A stretch of DNA of 64,000 nucleotides from Voacanga thouarsii. Its lineage: Eukaryota > Streptophyta > Magnoliopsida > Gentianales > Apocynaceae. Shown here in pieces: positions 14,096 to 26,164 of the stretch; positions within the stretch are counted from its first letter, which is position 1, and the number at the start of each line of letters is the position of its first letter. Under the pieces are notes generated by a model. That model made no database searches and was not told where the DNA came from. It saw only the letters and a program-made list of their open reading frames with translations. A program made the translations under genes and the position numbers. Where the stretch lies: positions 1,240,001 through 1,304,000 of the forward strand of contig JANUWF010001938.1 in assembly GCA_026120185.1 (NCBI GenBank), read 5' to 3'.

Positions 14096-14210
14096 GTCTA
14101 GATGCTATTAGTGATAGTCTTCTAAAATGGTCTAGATGCTATTAGTGATAGGATGCTATTAGTGATAGTCTTCTAAAATGGTCTAGATGCTATTAGTGAT
14201 AGTCTTCTTA
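14088..14210 (+). repeat. Subterminal tandem repeats of the MULE, about 34 bp
   Basis: The unit reads roughly TTCTAAAATGGTCTAGATGC followed by TATTAGTGATAGTC. It occurs about three times plus a shorter partial unit (GATGCTATTAGTGATAG). Diverged single copies of the core (GCTATTA.TGATAG or GACGCTATTA) recur near the right end and near 18110-18320, so the core may be a transposase-binding motif. Confidence 0.8.
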
Positions 14211-14493
14211 TTAAAAGAGAATGCTATTATTATTAATAAAGACGTTATCACTGTTAGCGTCTTATTATAATAATGATGTTATCGGCGTCCTTATTAAAAT
14301 AGAATGTTAATAGTTATAGCATCCTTAAAAGTTTAATAAATTTTTAAAATGATTCATTTTCTAAACCAATCATTTTTTTATGACTCTATTTAGTTATTAA
14401 TAAACTTACGAAAGTGAGATTAAAAAGAATTTTTTATTTTAATCATAAAAACATATCTTAAATCAGATAAGTCACTAATTTTGGTTTGTAATA

Positions 14494-14987
14494 TTCTCTT
14501 TATCCACAAATAATTGGTATAATTTTTTTTTTAGTTTGTCTAAAAATAACTGTATACTTTCTAAATATAAGTTATATTTAATTATTTTTTATTTTACCCT
14601 TAGTATAATTTTTTATTAATTAATTAGTATTACAATTACCCATACTGAATTTATTTTAATTAACAATAAAAACACGTTATCCTATAAAAATAGTTAAAAA
14701 TATAATTTGATAAGGTAATATGGGTGAAAGAATATTTGGAAAGAGAGCGACATATGTAATTAGAGTGATGTAATTAAAAAAGTGGTGAGATACAAATTAA
14801 TGAGGTGAGAAAAATAGTACAAATATTCTAAATGGTATATTTTAATTATTATACCCTAGAATTTTAATTATTAAAATAACTAAAATAATTAAAACTACGC
14901 AAATTAATTATTTTTACTCTAGAATTTTACAATTCTTTAATATGTGTAATTTTTATAATTAAATCAATTATTTATGGATGGAGGGAG
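14494..14987. mobile_element. Stowaway/mariner-type MITE nested in the MULE
   Basis: About 494 bp with degenerate terminal inverted repeats. The left end reads TTCTCTTTATCCACAAATAA and the right end in reverse complement reads CTCCCTCCATCCATAAATAA, which matches the Stowaway CTCCCTCCGTCC-type terminus. It is flanked by TA on both sides (14492-14493 and 14988-14989). It is AT-rich and non-coding. Confidence 0.75.
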
Positions 14988-15212
14988 TAATTTGTAAAAA
15001 TACAATTGATCAGTGCTATTAGTACTTTAAGAGTTCAATTTAATTGAATGATTTTTTTTTTTTATTTGAAATGTCTATGTAACAGAATTAATAGATATTC
15101 CATGCTGTGTGGTTGAGATTGAAAATGGCAAAAACCATAACAAGATCATTGTCAAATGAATAATATACCAATAAAAAATTATTTTGTAGTACAAGTACAT
15201 GTGATTGAAAAT

Positions 15213-17858
15213 TTATTCTCCAAGTTCAAAGTGAGCGTTGTTATAATTTCGTTTATTATATCCCGCTTGATGATAATTTTCACATTTTGGTGGGGACCTT
15301 TTATTTCGATAATTCATCTCGCCTCGAAAACGTGCGGTACGCCTCCATTCAGGTCTGTTACCCCTCCAACAAAAAAAGTTAGCATTACACCAGAAATTTT
15401 CATTGTTGACAGGGTAGAAGTCATAGTTGTAAGTTGCAACGTACTTCTCTATGAAGTAAATAGACAAAACATATTCCGAAGGCTGCTACCTGCAGTGTCG
15501 ACAAACTGCGAATGCATACGTGCACGACAATCCAAAAATATTTCATTTTGTGCAAGTACAGTCCCGTAAAGACATTTTCACTGTGTATACATTATTACCT
15601 TTCCTTCCAACTCTTACAGGTATCCTTACACTGAATATTTCAATCCTTTTATTGAACTGCATAACCTTGTAACTTCTAATCTTCTGCAAAGCTGCCTGAA
15701 ATGTATTCCATATCAACGGAGGGAATGGTTTATTATAGTGGGCGGTCTCGGACCAATGCAAATTAAAGTATTTTTTTGATCGATAATGTTCGTATTTTTT
15801 TGAGAACACTGCTTAACGATTTAGACAAATTCGTCGTCATACACCCGTATCAATATCCACTGTCATGTGAAAGTGTCCACTTTTCAGGGCCAATTTGCAT
15901 CAACCAGTTGTAAGCTTCCTAATTGTATTCCCTTATTTCATTCATTACAGATTCGAATTTGGATTTTTTCCTCTCAACCCTATCTTTGTATATTAGTCGC
16001 TTCAACTCTGTATTCCTATACTATCAATTGAGATTGACACGAATGTGACGCAAATAGAACCTGTGAACCCCCATCGACTCAATCTATCTAGGTTGTCTCC
16101 TCATAGCTGCCAAGATACCAGGATGCCGATCGGGCACAATACAAACAGGTCTTTCGTGCATTACGCAACTGTTAGTAATCTAAAAAATCATCCCCAACTC
16201 TCAATTGATTCAGTATCAACAACCACAAATGCTAGTGGAAACACATGGTTATTAGCATCCTAGGTACTTGCGATAACAAAGCACCTGTGTATGCCTCTAT
16301 TAAATGTGTGCCGTCTATTGAAATCAGTGGATGACAATGCGGAAATCCCTTGATTGATAGCTTGAAAGCCCAAAAACGAAACAGAATATGGTACGACCTC
16401 CAGTACTACTATCATGGTGTTTTTAGTGCACTATTGTACATGAATTCAAATTATGTAATACCAACATGTAGTTAGGCAGTACGTTGAATGTAGATGATCA
16501 TGTACTATATAGCGACTCAACAGTAGCTTTTTGAGCATACCATCCTTTCCGATATGAATATCTAACCTGAAATTTATTATGAACAATCTCTAATGTAGTG
16601 CTAATACATGTCTTGGGATCGTCTCTGATGAGATATAGTATATATTGCACAATAAATTTGTAAAACAAGTTTCTGTTGTTGTTTATGACCCATTGGAGAC
16701 ATGTGTGCTCGCCGTTTCAAATCGATATTTTCCATCATCCACTGCTCACTTTCTTATATTCGAATATACCATGCACATGGATTTTGGTCAGTGTTATTCT
16801 TGTAAGAGGCAGTCCAAGCTGTGCTCTTACTCTTGATAACTGTAAACTCGCAGCCTTTTCTCACGTGCCACAACTTACGGCATAAACTGCTTGTGACGTA
16901 TCCCGAAAATGCATTTTGTGTCTTAACTCCCAATTCTTCTCCAACCATTCATCAACGTGCAAGTCATCTCTGGTATAGTAAAAGTCAGCTTCAGGTGTCC
17001 CCATACCAATATCTTAGAAACTGGCAAAGGAATGCATACACTTGTCAAGTGCTAGTGAAGCTTGAAGTGTCATGAGTTGTACTTCTACGTCGTCATGATT
17101 ACTGTCGTTGCTGTTGCTGTCATCATTGTCGTCCGCGAATCCAGCGTCTAGCCCAATATCTCCATTCGAGCCCGAGGGCCCATCGATGTCAAATGTTGGT
17201 CCCAACGAATCCATCACTGCAGCATCATTAAATATTGGTGGGTTTGAGGGTCCTGTTTCAGTCTCATTGGGGGTTTTTGACCTGTGCCACAACTGTACAA
17301 TTCTGCATGTGTATGACCAGAAAATTGATTTAGAGTAGCAGCGGGGTATGTAGACTACTGTGGCAACTAATCTTGAAAGGCTGTTGAACGCATCTCCTCC
17401 TGCTGGAGTAGAAAATCTGTGTAGGATACAAATTGTCCGATGGTGTCAGTGCCTTATCCAACCGGAATTGCTGGTGCACTATGTTTTACATTTGCAATGG
17501 GATTCGACTTTACCTAAATATGCACATCACCTTCCTTGAAAATAGAGAGCAAGGACAAGATGTTATTTATATCATCTTCACTCTCTAATAGAAGTAATCC
17601 CCACTAAATCCTTGTGCCATATACCCAAGGATATCTCATAGATATCTCTAGTGTAGCTATCGCCCTATCGATACTCATGTATGAATGTGTTTTGTCAACT
17701 AGCTGGGAAAACCTGATTCTACGGTGTAAGTTTAGCCGTTTTTTATATGGGCCATCAATTATCACTGAATCGCCGAGTTCATATGATATTATGTAGTCCC
17801 AGAAGAAACCGAGAATTAATGGTGATTTAAGAGATATGACTTTTGAGGACACAAACAA
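15213..17858 (-). pseudogene. MuDR/MURA-type transposase of the MULE, degenerate
   Basis: Read 5' to 3' on the minus strand. An N-terminal MULE segment (RRIRFSQLVDK, then SMRYPWVYGT) lies at about 17858-17604. An acidic linker (FADDNDDSNSNDSNHDDVEV) is at 17292-17014. The MULE core follows at about 16900-16000 in broken frames, including a segment resembling the conserved FWAF..CIEGF..C.P.I.IDGT block. A C-terminal zinc knuckle at about 15467-15213 (KCENYHQAGYNKRNYNN) matches CxxCxxxGHNKRTC in position but has lost the second Cys, the His and the last Cys. Stops and frame changes are frequent. Confidence 0.8.
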
Positions 17859-17889
17859 ACTAAGAAATTACTGGTAAGAATTTAAAGAC

Positions 17890-19290
17890 GATGCTATGTA
17901 AGTAGTTTCTCTCTAAATGAAGCTTGTACAGCATGATGGGTGTCCATATATATAAAAAAATGACAATTAGTAAGCGTCTTGTATGACGCTATTACACATA
18001 GAATCCACCGTTCTTTTTTCCTGAAAAGAACTCTCTTCTGATCAGATGGTACTATGAAAAAGCCACTGAATACGGGAAGTGTCAAGAATGCTATTCACAA
18101 TAGCATTCTCCGTCGGTAGAGGACGCTATTGTCAATTTTGAACGCAGGGAATCACCCCTACCTGGCACTAGAGAAAACAAGAGGAATTGCAAATAGCATC
18201 CTAAGTCGATTTTATTCTGCAAAAGCCTCTGAAAAGCTTGTGAACACGGGGAATCGTCCGGAATGATAAAATAAGAGGATGATATTGCTATTAGCGTCCT
18301 ATCTTAAGGACGCTATTAATCTTTACTTTTTTTATCTGCTCTAACAAAGCCTCCATGTGAAAGGGAAACAAGCCAGTAAATGCTAGGTTGACGCTTTTAT
18401 AAGTTGTGTTCAAACCTCTTTAGAAATTGTCAACAACAACGTAATAGCTTCCTATACCTCTTTGTGTTCATTAATTCTTTCTTTATAAATTGTAGACGCT
18501 ATACAGAGTTCGTTAATTCTTTCTTAGATACAATGTGAGTAATGTGTGATTGATGCTAAGCACTTTTAGTTATTTAATGGCTCAAGTGAGGAATTTGTGT
18601 AGAGAGCTGAATACTCTTACTTTGACACAATCGTTCAACATTTCTCTCTAGGCTTTATTTATTTTGTCTATTGAGAGATGTTGACGATTGCGTGAAAGGG
18701 AGATTATTCAATGGCCCAAGCTTTGAATTTGTGTTTTAACTCTCCTAGTATGCGAGAAATTAACAGCGAATTGCAATTCCTCGTGTTGTCATCAAATCTT
18801 TCTTTCACCTTTTACGAATTGCAAAATCATTCAACATGCCTCTGTACATGACATGTAGAAATTTTAGAAATTCATAAATTATATAGCTTTCATGTGACTT
18901 GGATTTAGTTATTTGAATCACAATTATTTCATGGAGCAGCACGAGCTTGTCTTCCACCTCTCCGCTGGTTGGGGATTGCCCGACTGTCAATACAGGCTCA
19001 AGGGCCTCTGCTGACTGCTTGCTTCGGAATAGTCGATATATCGGCTTCTGGCATGGGACAGGCATATGAACAAATTGGGTCAATCCCCGCGGTGGTAAGT
19101 GAAAGTGCGCAAGTGTCCCTAATCAGGTTGAACGCTATCCTCGACATAGAGTCAGCCTCACGCATAGCCTCAATGGCGATGGAAATGACTCGGTGAAGCC
19201 CATTCGACTGTAACAGTCATACACATAACATCTCTGGCAGTCACTATATCAAAAAGGAAAATAAATTTTTTTAAAATGGAAAAAAGCAAT
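17890..19290. other. MULE spacer between transposase and PMD remnants
   Basis: No coding potential I can defend. It holds several copies of an (A)GGACGCTATT-type motif (about 18110-18320, both orientations) related to the subterminal repeats. Open frames at 18805-19083 and 18969-19196 overlap on opposite strands and have no recognised domain, though the first might be a PMD gene tail. Confidence 0.45.
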
Positions 19291-19299
19291 GAAAATGAT

Positions 19300-20858
19300 T
19301 ATTAATATTATCATGACTGTGTATCCTAAACCGGTTATCTGGTAGCCCGCGACCTCACCTTTTGGTGGAGATGGATTACCAATCCGCTATCTAGTCCTGA
19401 CTCGATACCAAGTTGGGTAGTCCGGTTCTACTCCAAACCCGGGTATGCTGTGCACGACCGTCAGCCAACGCAATGCCCACTATCTAATAAATGAGTGCTG
19501 TCGAGACCAATTAGTCGTGTGATTCTCCCTTGTCCCATTCGTGTGCAACTTAGCATCGTGCTCAGAGCTCTGGGGCACGCCTTGCACCATACCAAACTGT
19601 CTAAGCACCCGATTGAGGTAGTGAAACTCCACAACGTCCCAATAAATGAGTGCAGTCCGCAATAATCATATATTCGACCCCTCCATATACCCCCGACATG
19701 AACTGCAACTCTATCTCATCATAAGGTCACCAAATAAATTGATACATGAATAAATAATAGTTTAATAAACATAATAAACAACAGAATATTATTTATATCT
19801 ACTTGTTGGTGCTGTGAATACTTACATGATGCGCATGCATGGAGTCCAGCTGGCCCCTGTACGTCACTAGAACGTGCATAGGGGTTCGATGTAGATGCAG
19901 CCGCATGTTCCACCTCGCACCGTATAGTGCAAAGGAAGGTCTATGGCCTAGCTCCACCTTGTTAAGGCATAGGACAATAATGTGCTCTCAAGCCCATAAC
20001 TACATAATTTAAACAAATAACAAGTTAATCAATTCCGAACTATCTTATACTAAAGTCAGATATCCCTATAAAAATTTTAAAAAACAAAAAATTGAACTTA
20101 CAACAGAATCATAGGGCCACAAATCTCCCTCATTGCAAGATCGGTCACCTCATAGAGGCATCTATACATCCACGCTAGGGTTGCGCTACCCTAACTCAGT
20201 TGACTACAAGAACGTAAATCTGTAAGGAATGGAAGAAAACGGAGGGGAAGCAGATGGCCTGATTTGTCCGACAAAAACATGCCACCGATAAGAAGGAGTA
20301 TAAATCTGCGAGCCCTCTGCTGCACCACTGTATCAGGGGCATCATCTGGAAGAGGGAGCGATAGGTGTGCCTCCAGGGTGGCCTTCTTTGGCCAGTTACC
20401 CCTAAACTGCTCGTCCTGAGACCGAAAACCAAATAGTGCATATATGATATCCACTCACACTGCCCGTAAACCTCCCCAATGACTGGGTCATTATCAACTC
20501 TAAGACCTCACAAAATGGCAACGTCTTCTAGTGTCACAGTAGCCTCTCCAACCTGTAAATGGAATGTGTATGTTTCGGGATGCCATCTCTCAACTAACGC
20601 AGTCACAAGGGCGTGGTTTAGATGAAGTTGCCTAGCACTACAAATTCTCCCAAAACTAGCCAAATCAATGTAATCCATTACCTAAGGAGGGAATGGATAC
20701 AATTCCCAAAATCGGGAATCATAACGCCTAAATGCTAATGGCATCTCTCACGTCTACGCATGTCATGACCAAATAAGCGAAGATTGATGCTTATCATGCC
20801 TAGATATCAATCCCTCATGAATAGGCCTGAGAACAGTATCGCCGCGTACTCGATCCAT
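19300..20858 (-). pseudogene. Plant mobile domain (PMD, MAIN/MAIL-like) gene of the MULE, degenerate
   Basis: The PMD is a plant domain found in MAIN/MAIL1-type proteins and carried by some MULE and Ty3/gypsy elements; its biochemical role is unclear. On the minus strand a start near 20858 (MDRVRGDTVLRPIHEGLI) is followed, across stops and frame changes, by YDSRFWELYPFP, then GEATVTLEDVAIL with a stop. An intact stretch at 20454-20191 contains QQRARRFILLLIGGMFLSDK and LPFLTDL. Then come a VWAWEHI-like region and WDVVEFHYLNRVLRQFGMVQ at about 19640. These appear in the order usual for PMD proteins. At least two nonsense codons and one frameshift are visible. Confidence 0.85.
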
Positions 20859-21025
20859 CCTAAAGGATATGGTAACATAACATGATTTTCCAAATTGTTA
20901 CGTTATATTTTCTACGTCAGCTATTTTTAATAACCTAGCTACGATCTTGTTGAATAATTCAACAAAATATAAAAAAGAAATCATTCAAAAAGTCCAAAAT
21001 AGTTGTAATATTATTCAAATGACAA

Positions 21026-21027
<2 letters not shown>

Positions 21028-21064
<37 letters not shown>

Positions 21065-21082
21065 ACAAATAAATAAATAAAT
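21028..21082 (+). repeat. (TAAA)n microsatellite
   Basis: About 13 tandem AAAT/TAAA units with one interruption (an ACAA unit), inside the MULE right part. Confidence 0.95.
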
Positions 21083-21279
21083 GTAATACTATAAAGGATT
21101 CGTAAGGTCAAAAAAACCATAAAAAATAATAAATTAGCATCCTTTAATTCCTAATTGAATTAACACCCAAGATCTAATTTTAATATTTGCTTAAAATGTG
21201 TTTTTAACGTTACAAAATCTTACCTTTTTAAAAATACATTATGGTCTGCAAAAGGAATCTAAGTCCTCACAATATTAAT

Positions 21280-21282
<3 letters not shown>

Positions 21283-21316
<34 letters not shown>
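21283..21316 (+). repeat. (TA)n microsatellite
   Basis: Run of about 15 TA units in very AT-rich MULE sequence. Confidence 0.9.
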
Positions 21317-21322
<6 letters not shown>

Positions 21323-22429
21323 ATAATAAATATTTTTCAAATATTTAAAAGTCTAAATACTTTAAAATAATTGTACAATTTTAATTCAAAAATTATATCA
21401 TGATTGAATTAATTATATGAAAAGAAAATTTATTATCATATAGATACCTAAATCATCTAATAATTAAATTCTATGTTTTTATCAATATTAAAATTTGAAA
21501 TCAATATCAAGAATAATTAGAAAATAAAATAAAATATAAGTAAAAATCCTATTTAAATAATTTTTATTTTTGCAACTATTTAAAAGAATTAGTATATAAT
21601 CAAGTTGTAAAAGAGCATGAGAAATGTTTAAAAATAATTTTAAAATTTTTATATGTAACAATCTAAAGTAAATAATTATCATAAAAGTCAATAAGAGGAA
21701 GAATTAATGTAACAATCTAAATTATAGCATAACTCTACTATAGCAAAAGTAAATAATTGTATATAATTGTACAACTTACACATTTTTTTGTTTTCTTCAT
21801 AAAAGTAAATAATTGTAGCATAACTCTACTATAACAAAAGTAAATTCGCTTATGGTTTTTCTCATAAAACCAACATAATGTCTTCCAACAAATAGCACAT
21901 TTTAACCGTTTTGCATCCAATCCATTTCAACAACTCCACAGAACATCAACAAAAATTATCACCCCATTACTGCCACATAACTCAACCACCAAAAATAGGC
22001 CACAAACTAAATATTCACCAAAACAATAACACAAAACTCCACCAACACTGAAAAAAAATTTTCAAAACAGTCAAATCATTGGTACATCAAGATCGAAATA
22101 AAAAAACTAACCCAATCAATCATAGAAACTTCGAAGCCTCAACAGCTGATCGTTGGAAGGAAAAAGATCAACAATGCCGTTGCTTTTTTCCGGTGGATGC
22201 CGGAGTAGGGCCGCCATCGGTCCAATGGAGAAGGTGAATGCCGGTGATCAAAATGAAGGGATGTCATCGATCCAATGGAGAAGTTGTCCTCATCGTCGGT
22301 GCGGAGCTGCGAAAAAATGGGTGAAGAATGGAGTTGCAATCGCAATAGCGAATTGGAAAAGACTCACATATAGGACGCTATATGTGATAGCGTTCTCTTT
22401 TTAATATATACATTATTAGTGATAATGTT

Positions 22430-22511
22430 CAAGTCATTTTAGGACACCTTTAATCGCACAGGCCAGACAAGGACTAATGGTTCCAGATGGGATCATTCTG
22501 ATCAATGGCCC
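22430..22511 (-). repeat. MULE right terminal inverted repeat
   Basis: Reverse complement begins GGGCCATTGATCAGAATG and pairs with the left end at 14014. The 10-bp direct repeat GTGATGTAGA (22512-22521) follows immediately. Confidence 0.85.
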
Positions 22512-22877
22512 GTGATGTAGAAGGGATTAGATTTTCATTTTTTTTACTTTTCTTTTGAAATAATGCAAAAATAACAAACCAAATTAATAGTTAAGCACTC
22601 GCATTTTGTCTATAGATTAATTTGTGTAGTTTAAACTATATTGCTCCAAATTACAAATTTTATGGTAATGGTAGGCTTATAGTGTTAGGGTAAGATCTTT
22701 TACTTAGTAAAAAAAAAAAGATATACTAAGATCTTTCTCTATAAACCAAAAAGAAAAAAAAAATCCGAAATACGGCTTGAATGGAAGAAACATCCACCAC
22801 AAGTGCTTTGCCAGATTATCAAGACACTACAAAGCTCAAACCACCATGTAATCAAGCAGACACATGATCGATCACCT

Positions 22878-22887
22878 GCCACGTGTC
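22878..22887 (+). promoter_or_regulatory. G-box upstream of CHL27
   Basis: GCCACGTGTC contains the palindromic CACGTG core bound by plant bZIP and bHLH (PIF/HY5-type) factors. It lies about 220 bp before the CHL27 start codon. Light control through G-boxes is known for chlorophyll-synthesis genes; function at this site is inferred. A weak TATA-like CATATATCC lies near 22975-22983. Confidence 0.6.
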
Positions 22888-23104
22888 AAAGCCCAGTTTA
22901 CCCTACAGATTTCACGGGATGAGATTAGAGGATTTCATTCCAGCAATCCCTGGCAGGCATATCATATTCATTTTCATATATCCTGACCTCATCTTCTTCC
23001 ATTCACCTCTGGCCTCCGTTCCCTTCTTCTCCTCCTCCCCCTCTCTCTAGGCAACTTCACAGATTTTTACTTCTTCTCTGCTCGCTACTAAAATCGAAAC
23101 TCGA

Positions 23105-25564
23105 ATGGCAGCAGAAATGGCTTTAGTAAAGCCCATCTCAAACTTTGGCAACACCACGCCTAGATTCCCAAGAGGGGCAAGTACCAAGTTTTTTACCGTC
23201 AGAATGTCAGCCACAACTACCCCCACCGGCAGTGCAAAGCCCACTAAGAAAACCGGGAAACAAGCTATTAAGGAGACTTTGCTGACTCCGAGATTCTACA
23301 CCACAGATTTTGATGAGATGGAGAGGCTCTTCAACACCGAGATCAACAAGAACCTCAACCAGGGTGAGTTTGAGGCCCTCCTGCAGGAGTTCAAGACCGA
23401 CTACAACCAGACCCACTTTGTGAGGAACAAAGAGTTCAAGGAGGCTGCTGATAAGATTCAGGGCCCTCTTAGACAAATCTTTGTCGAATTCTTGGAGAGG
23501 TCTTGCACTGCTGAGTTCTCTGGTTTCCTTCTCTACAAGGAGCTTGGAAGAAGGCTTAAGGTATTTTTAATTTTCTGCAACTTCTGTTCCTTTACTACTT
23601 GTTTCCTTGATTCTTCTTTGTGCATTAGCTTGCTCACTTCAAAGAAATTGGTGAACTGCGAGTTAGTTGCGGTTTTGGAATAGCTCTTCTTGTAAGATCA
23701 AATGTTATCACGTTCGGGCTGTAATGTTGCATGTAATTTTCAGGTCGGTTTTGGTACCAGAGAATCACATGTTCGTCTTTTTTTCATGAGAAAATGATAA
23801 TTACTCCCGAATGGAAACAGAACAAGGGCACTTTGTAGTGTATAATTCGTGGCATAAGAACTAAAAGATATGGCTGCTAAAAAAGAGCTTGTACATTTAG
23901 AGGCTGTTGCTGCATTTTCATGTGGTTTCCAATAGTCTAGCGGAGGTAAAAAACTCCCATCTTTCAGATTGGAAAAGTTAGGTGGATAAACCGTGTATAG
24001 CATTTTTCTCATTTCCTCGGAACTAGATTCTATCCGTTCATCTGGCTTCTTTGGCGTCTGGAATTGCTAGGATATTTTCAGTTACGAGAGCTAATTCATT
24101 ATTGAACCTCGGTGCTAATTATGCCAAGTTATACTGACCTCTAATTACCAACGCAGAAAACTAATCCTGTGGTGGCTGAGATTTTCTCCCTCATGTCAAG
24201 AGATGAAGCTCGACATGCAGGGTATCTCTCCCTCTCTCTTTCTTTCAAATATAAACACTAGTACATAGCTAGTCCTAGAGTGCTAATGCTGTTGGTCATG
24301 GAATTCAAATTCTGCAGGTTCTTGAACAAGGGATTATCAGATTTTAATTTGGCATTGGACTTGGGATTCCTTACAAAGGCCCGGAAGTACACATTTTTCA
24401 AGCCCAAATTTATTTTCTATGCGACTTATTTGTCTGAGAAAATTGGGTACTGGAGATACATAACTATCTACAGGCATCTCAAGGCCAATCCTGAATACCA
24501 ATGTTATCCCATTTTCAAGTACTTTGAGAACTGGTGTCAGGATGAGAACCGTCATGGAGATTTCTTCTCCGCATTAATGAAGGCGCAGCCTCAATTCCTC
24601 AATGATTGGAAGGCAAAATTGTGGGCACGCTTTTTCTGCCTTTCGGTAATACTGACTGACTACTTCTTTTTGGTTCTCTTTCTGAATATTGAACATAAAT
24701 TTTTTTTTTTTACCTAATCAGTGCGAGACTTTCATGCTTTACCTTGTTACATTTTCTTACTTCTTGACGATTAAATTTTGCAGGTATATGTGACAATGTA
24801 TCTCAATGATTGCCAAAGAACAGCATTTTATGAAGGGATTGGACTTAACACAAAAGAATTTGATATGCACGTCCTCATTGAGGTGAGCTTTCAATCACAG
24901 CGATTGCTGCAGAGCAAGCTTTCTTGATACTGATTAGTCCTCATACCCAATTGTATACTATCTTGTCATAAACATTTTTACTTTGTCTTTTTTCATTAAC
25001 AAAGAGAGAAGTTAAATAATGTAATTTAATCCCTTAAAAAAATATAATTTTAAAAAATCTGATTACCATCTCTCCTAATGGAAAAAAGGACATGAAATTC
25101 TTCTACAAGCCAGTTGGTATAATTCACTTACCAAGTTGTTGAAGCTATATTATTGTGAAAGTTCATGTAATTGGGATTTTACTGTTGGAAACATTGAGGG
25201 ACTCACGTAAAGAAAAAGAGGAGGTTTTTTTTTTTTTTTTAATTTAAAAAAAGGTACTTTCACTCCTAAATATCACGCTGAGGCTGATTTTCTAATGCAG
25301 ACGAACCGCACGACAGCTAGAATCTTCCCGGCTGTTTTGGATGTTGAGAAACCTGAATTCAAGAGAAGGTTGGACAACATGGTGGAGATTAACCAGAAAC
25401 TGCTTGCTGTTGGGGAGAGCGAAGATATCCCACTAGTGAAGAATTTAAAGAGAATTCCTCTTGTTGCAGCTCTGGCTTCCGAATTATTGGCTACGTATCT
25501 CATGAAACCCATTGAATCCGGTTCTGTCGATATTGCAGAATTTGAGCCCCAACTTGTGTATTAA
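23105..25564 (+). CDS. CHL27: Mg-protoporphyrin IX monomethyl ester (oxidative) cyclase, chloroplast
   Basis: Di-iron subunit of the aerobic cyclase that closes the fifth ring of chlorophyll, turning Mg-protoporphyrin monomethyl ester into divinyl protochlorophyllide in plastids; also called CRD1. Five exons: 23105-23560, 24157-24221, 24318-24645, 24784-24882 and 25301-25564, all with GT/AG borders. Together they give 403 residues, close to the usual 400-410. The N terminus is Ser/Thr/Lys-rich with few acidic residues, fitting a transit peptide up to about residue 45. The mature part begins around [17 protein letters not shown]. Iron-ligand motifs are visible: Glu in [12 protein letters not shown] in SRDEARHAG and ENRH in CQDENRHGD. 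The C terminus EFEPQLVY is typical. No lesion seen. The MULE right end is under 600 bp upstream. Confidence 0.97.
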
Positions 25565-26164
25565 CCGTATGCGTGCACATATGAGGTCGTCTTATGTCGT
25601 AGAGATACGATGTTGTTCTCACAGAAGATCAGAGTAAGAAACCGAGGAAACACTCTAATGCGAACTGGGGTGGTACATGAGTTTATGAAATGCTGGAATG
25701 ATTTCTTCCAGGAGCTAATGAAATGCTAGAATGATTTCTTCCAGATGGTTTTTGATCGTCTGTCCATTTTGCTTAATAACAGATTAAGAATACAATTAAC
25801 AAGACATATCCACAGACTGCAATAATTGGATAACTTAGAAACTTGGAAGTTCTAAATAAGCTCAAAAATTGCAAATTAATAACATTGCTACAAAGTTCCC
25901 ATAGTTTATCTTGCCAAAACTACAAGACAATCCGAGTTTCTAACCATGCCACAACCAGGGCCCCAAATTCCTGTTCGGGCAGTAACCGGCCTCCATGTAA
26001 CGCAATTCCACCATCTTTCAACTAGCATGAATAGGAGTAAGAAGCAAACTGATGTTAATCGTCAACACACACGCCAGATCTTCAGCCAGTTTTCTACATG
26101 CTAATTTACCAAATACTTACAGATTGAAATACATTAACGGAGTAAGTAACCACAACTAATCTGA
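25565..26164. other. Convergent 3' region between CHL27 and SIP2
   Basis: About 600 bases between two convergent stop codons, holding both 3' untranslated regions. There is a short direct repeat near 25695-25745 (AATGCT(G/A)GAATGATTTCTTCC, twice). No gene seen. Confidence 0.6.

Larger units (their letters stand above)
20900..22429. other. MULE right-hand non-coding region
   Basis: Very AT-rich upstream part of the element, presumably the promoter side of the PMD gene, with two microsatellites. The overlapping open frames at 22139-22404 on both strands show no domain. Near 22370-22430 are diverged copies of the GACGCTAT.TGATAG subterminal motif. Confidence 0.5.
14014..22511 (-). mobile_element. 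Mutator-like element (MULE) with MuDR-type transposase and plant mobile domain gene, decayed
   Basis: DNA transposon of about 8.5 kb. Both ends carry long imperfect inverted repeats: the left begins GGGTAATTGATCAGAATG and the reverse complement of the right begins GGGCCATTGATCAGAATG, and similarity continues for about 80 bases. The flanks show a 10-bp target duplication, GTGACGCAGA on the left and GTGATGTAGA on the right, differing only at two C/T positions. Length and terminal structure fit MULEs. Inside on the minus strand are a broken PMD gene (about 20858-19300) and a broken MuDR-like transposase (17858-15213). A Stowaway-like MITE sits in its left part. Both genes are full of stops and frame changes, so it is not autonomous now. 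Confidence 0.9.
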
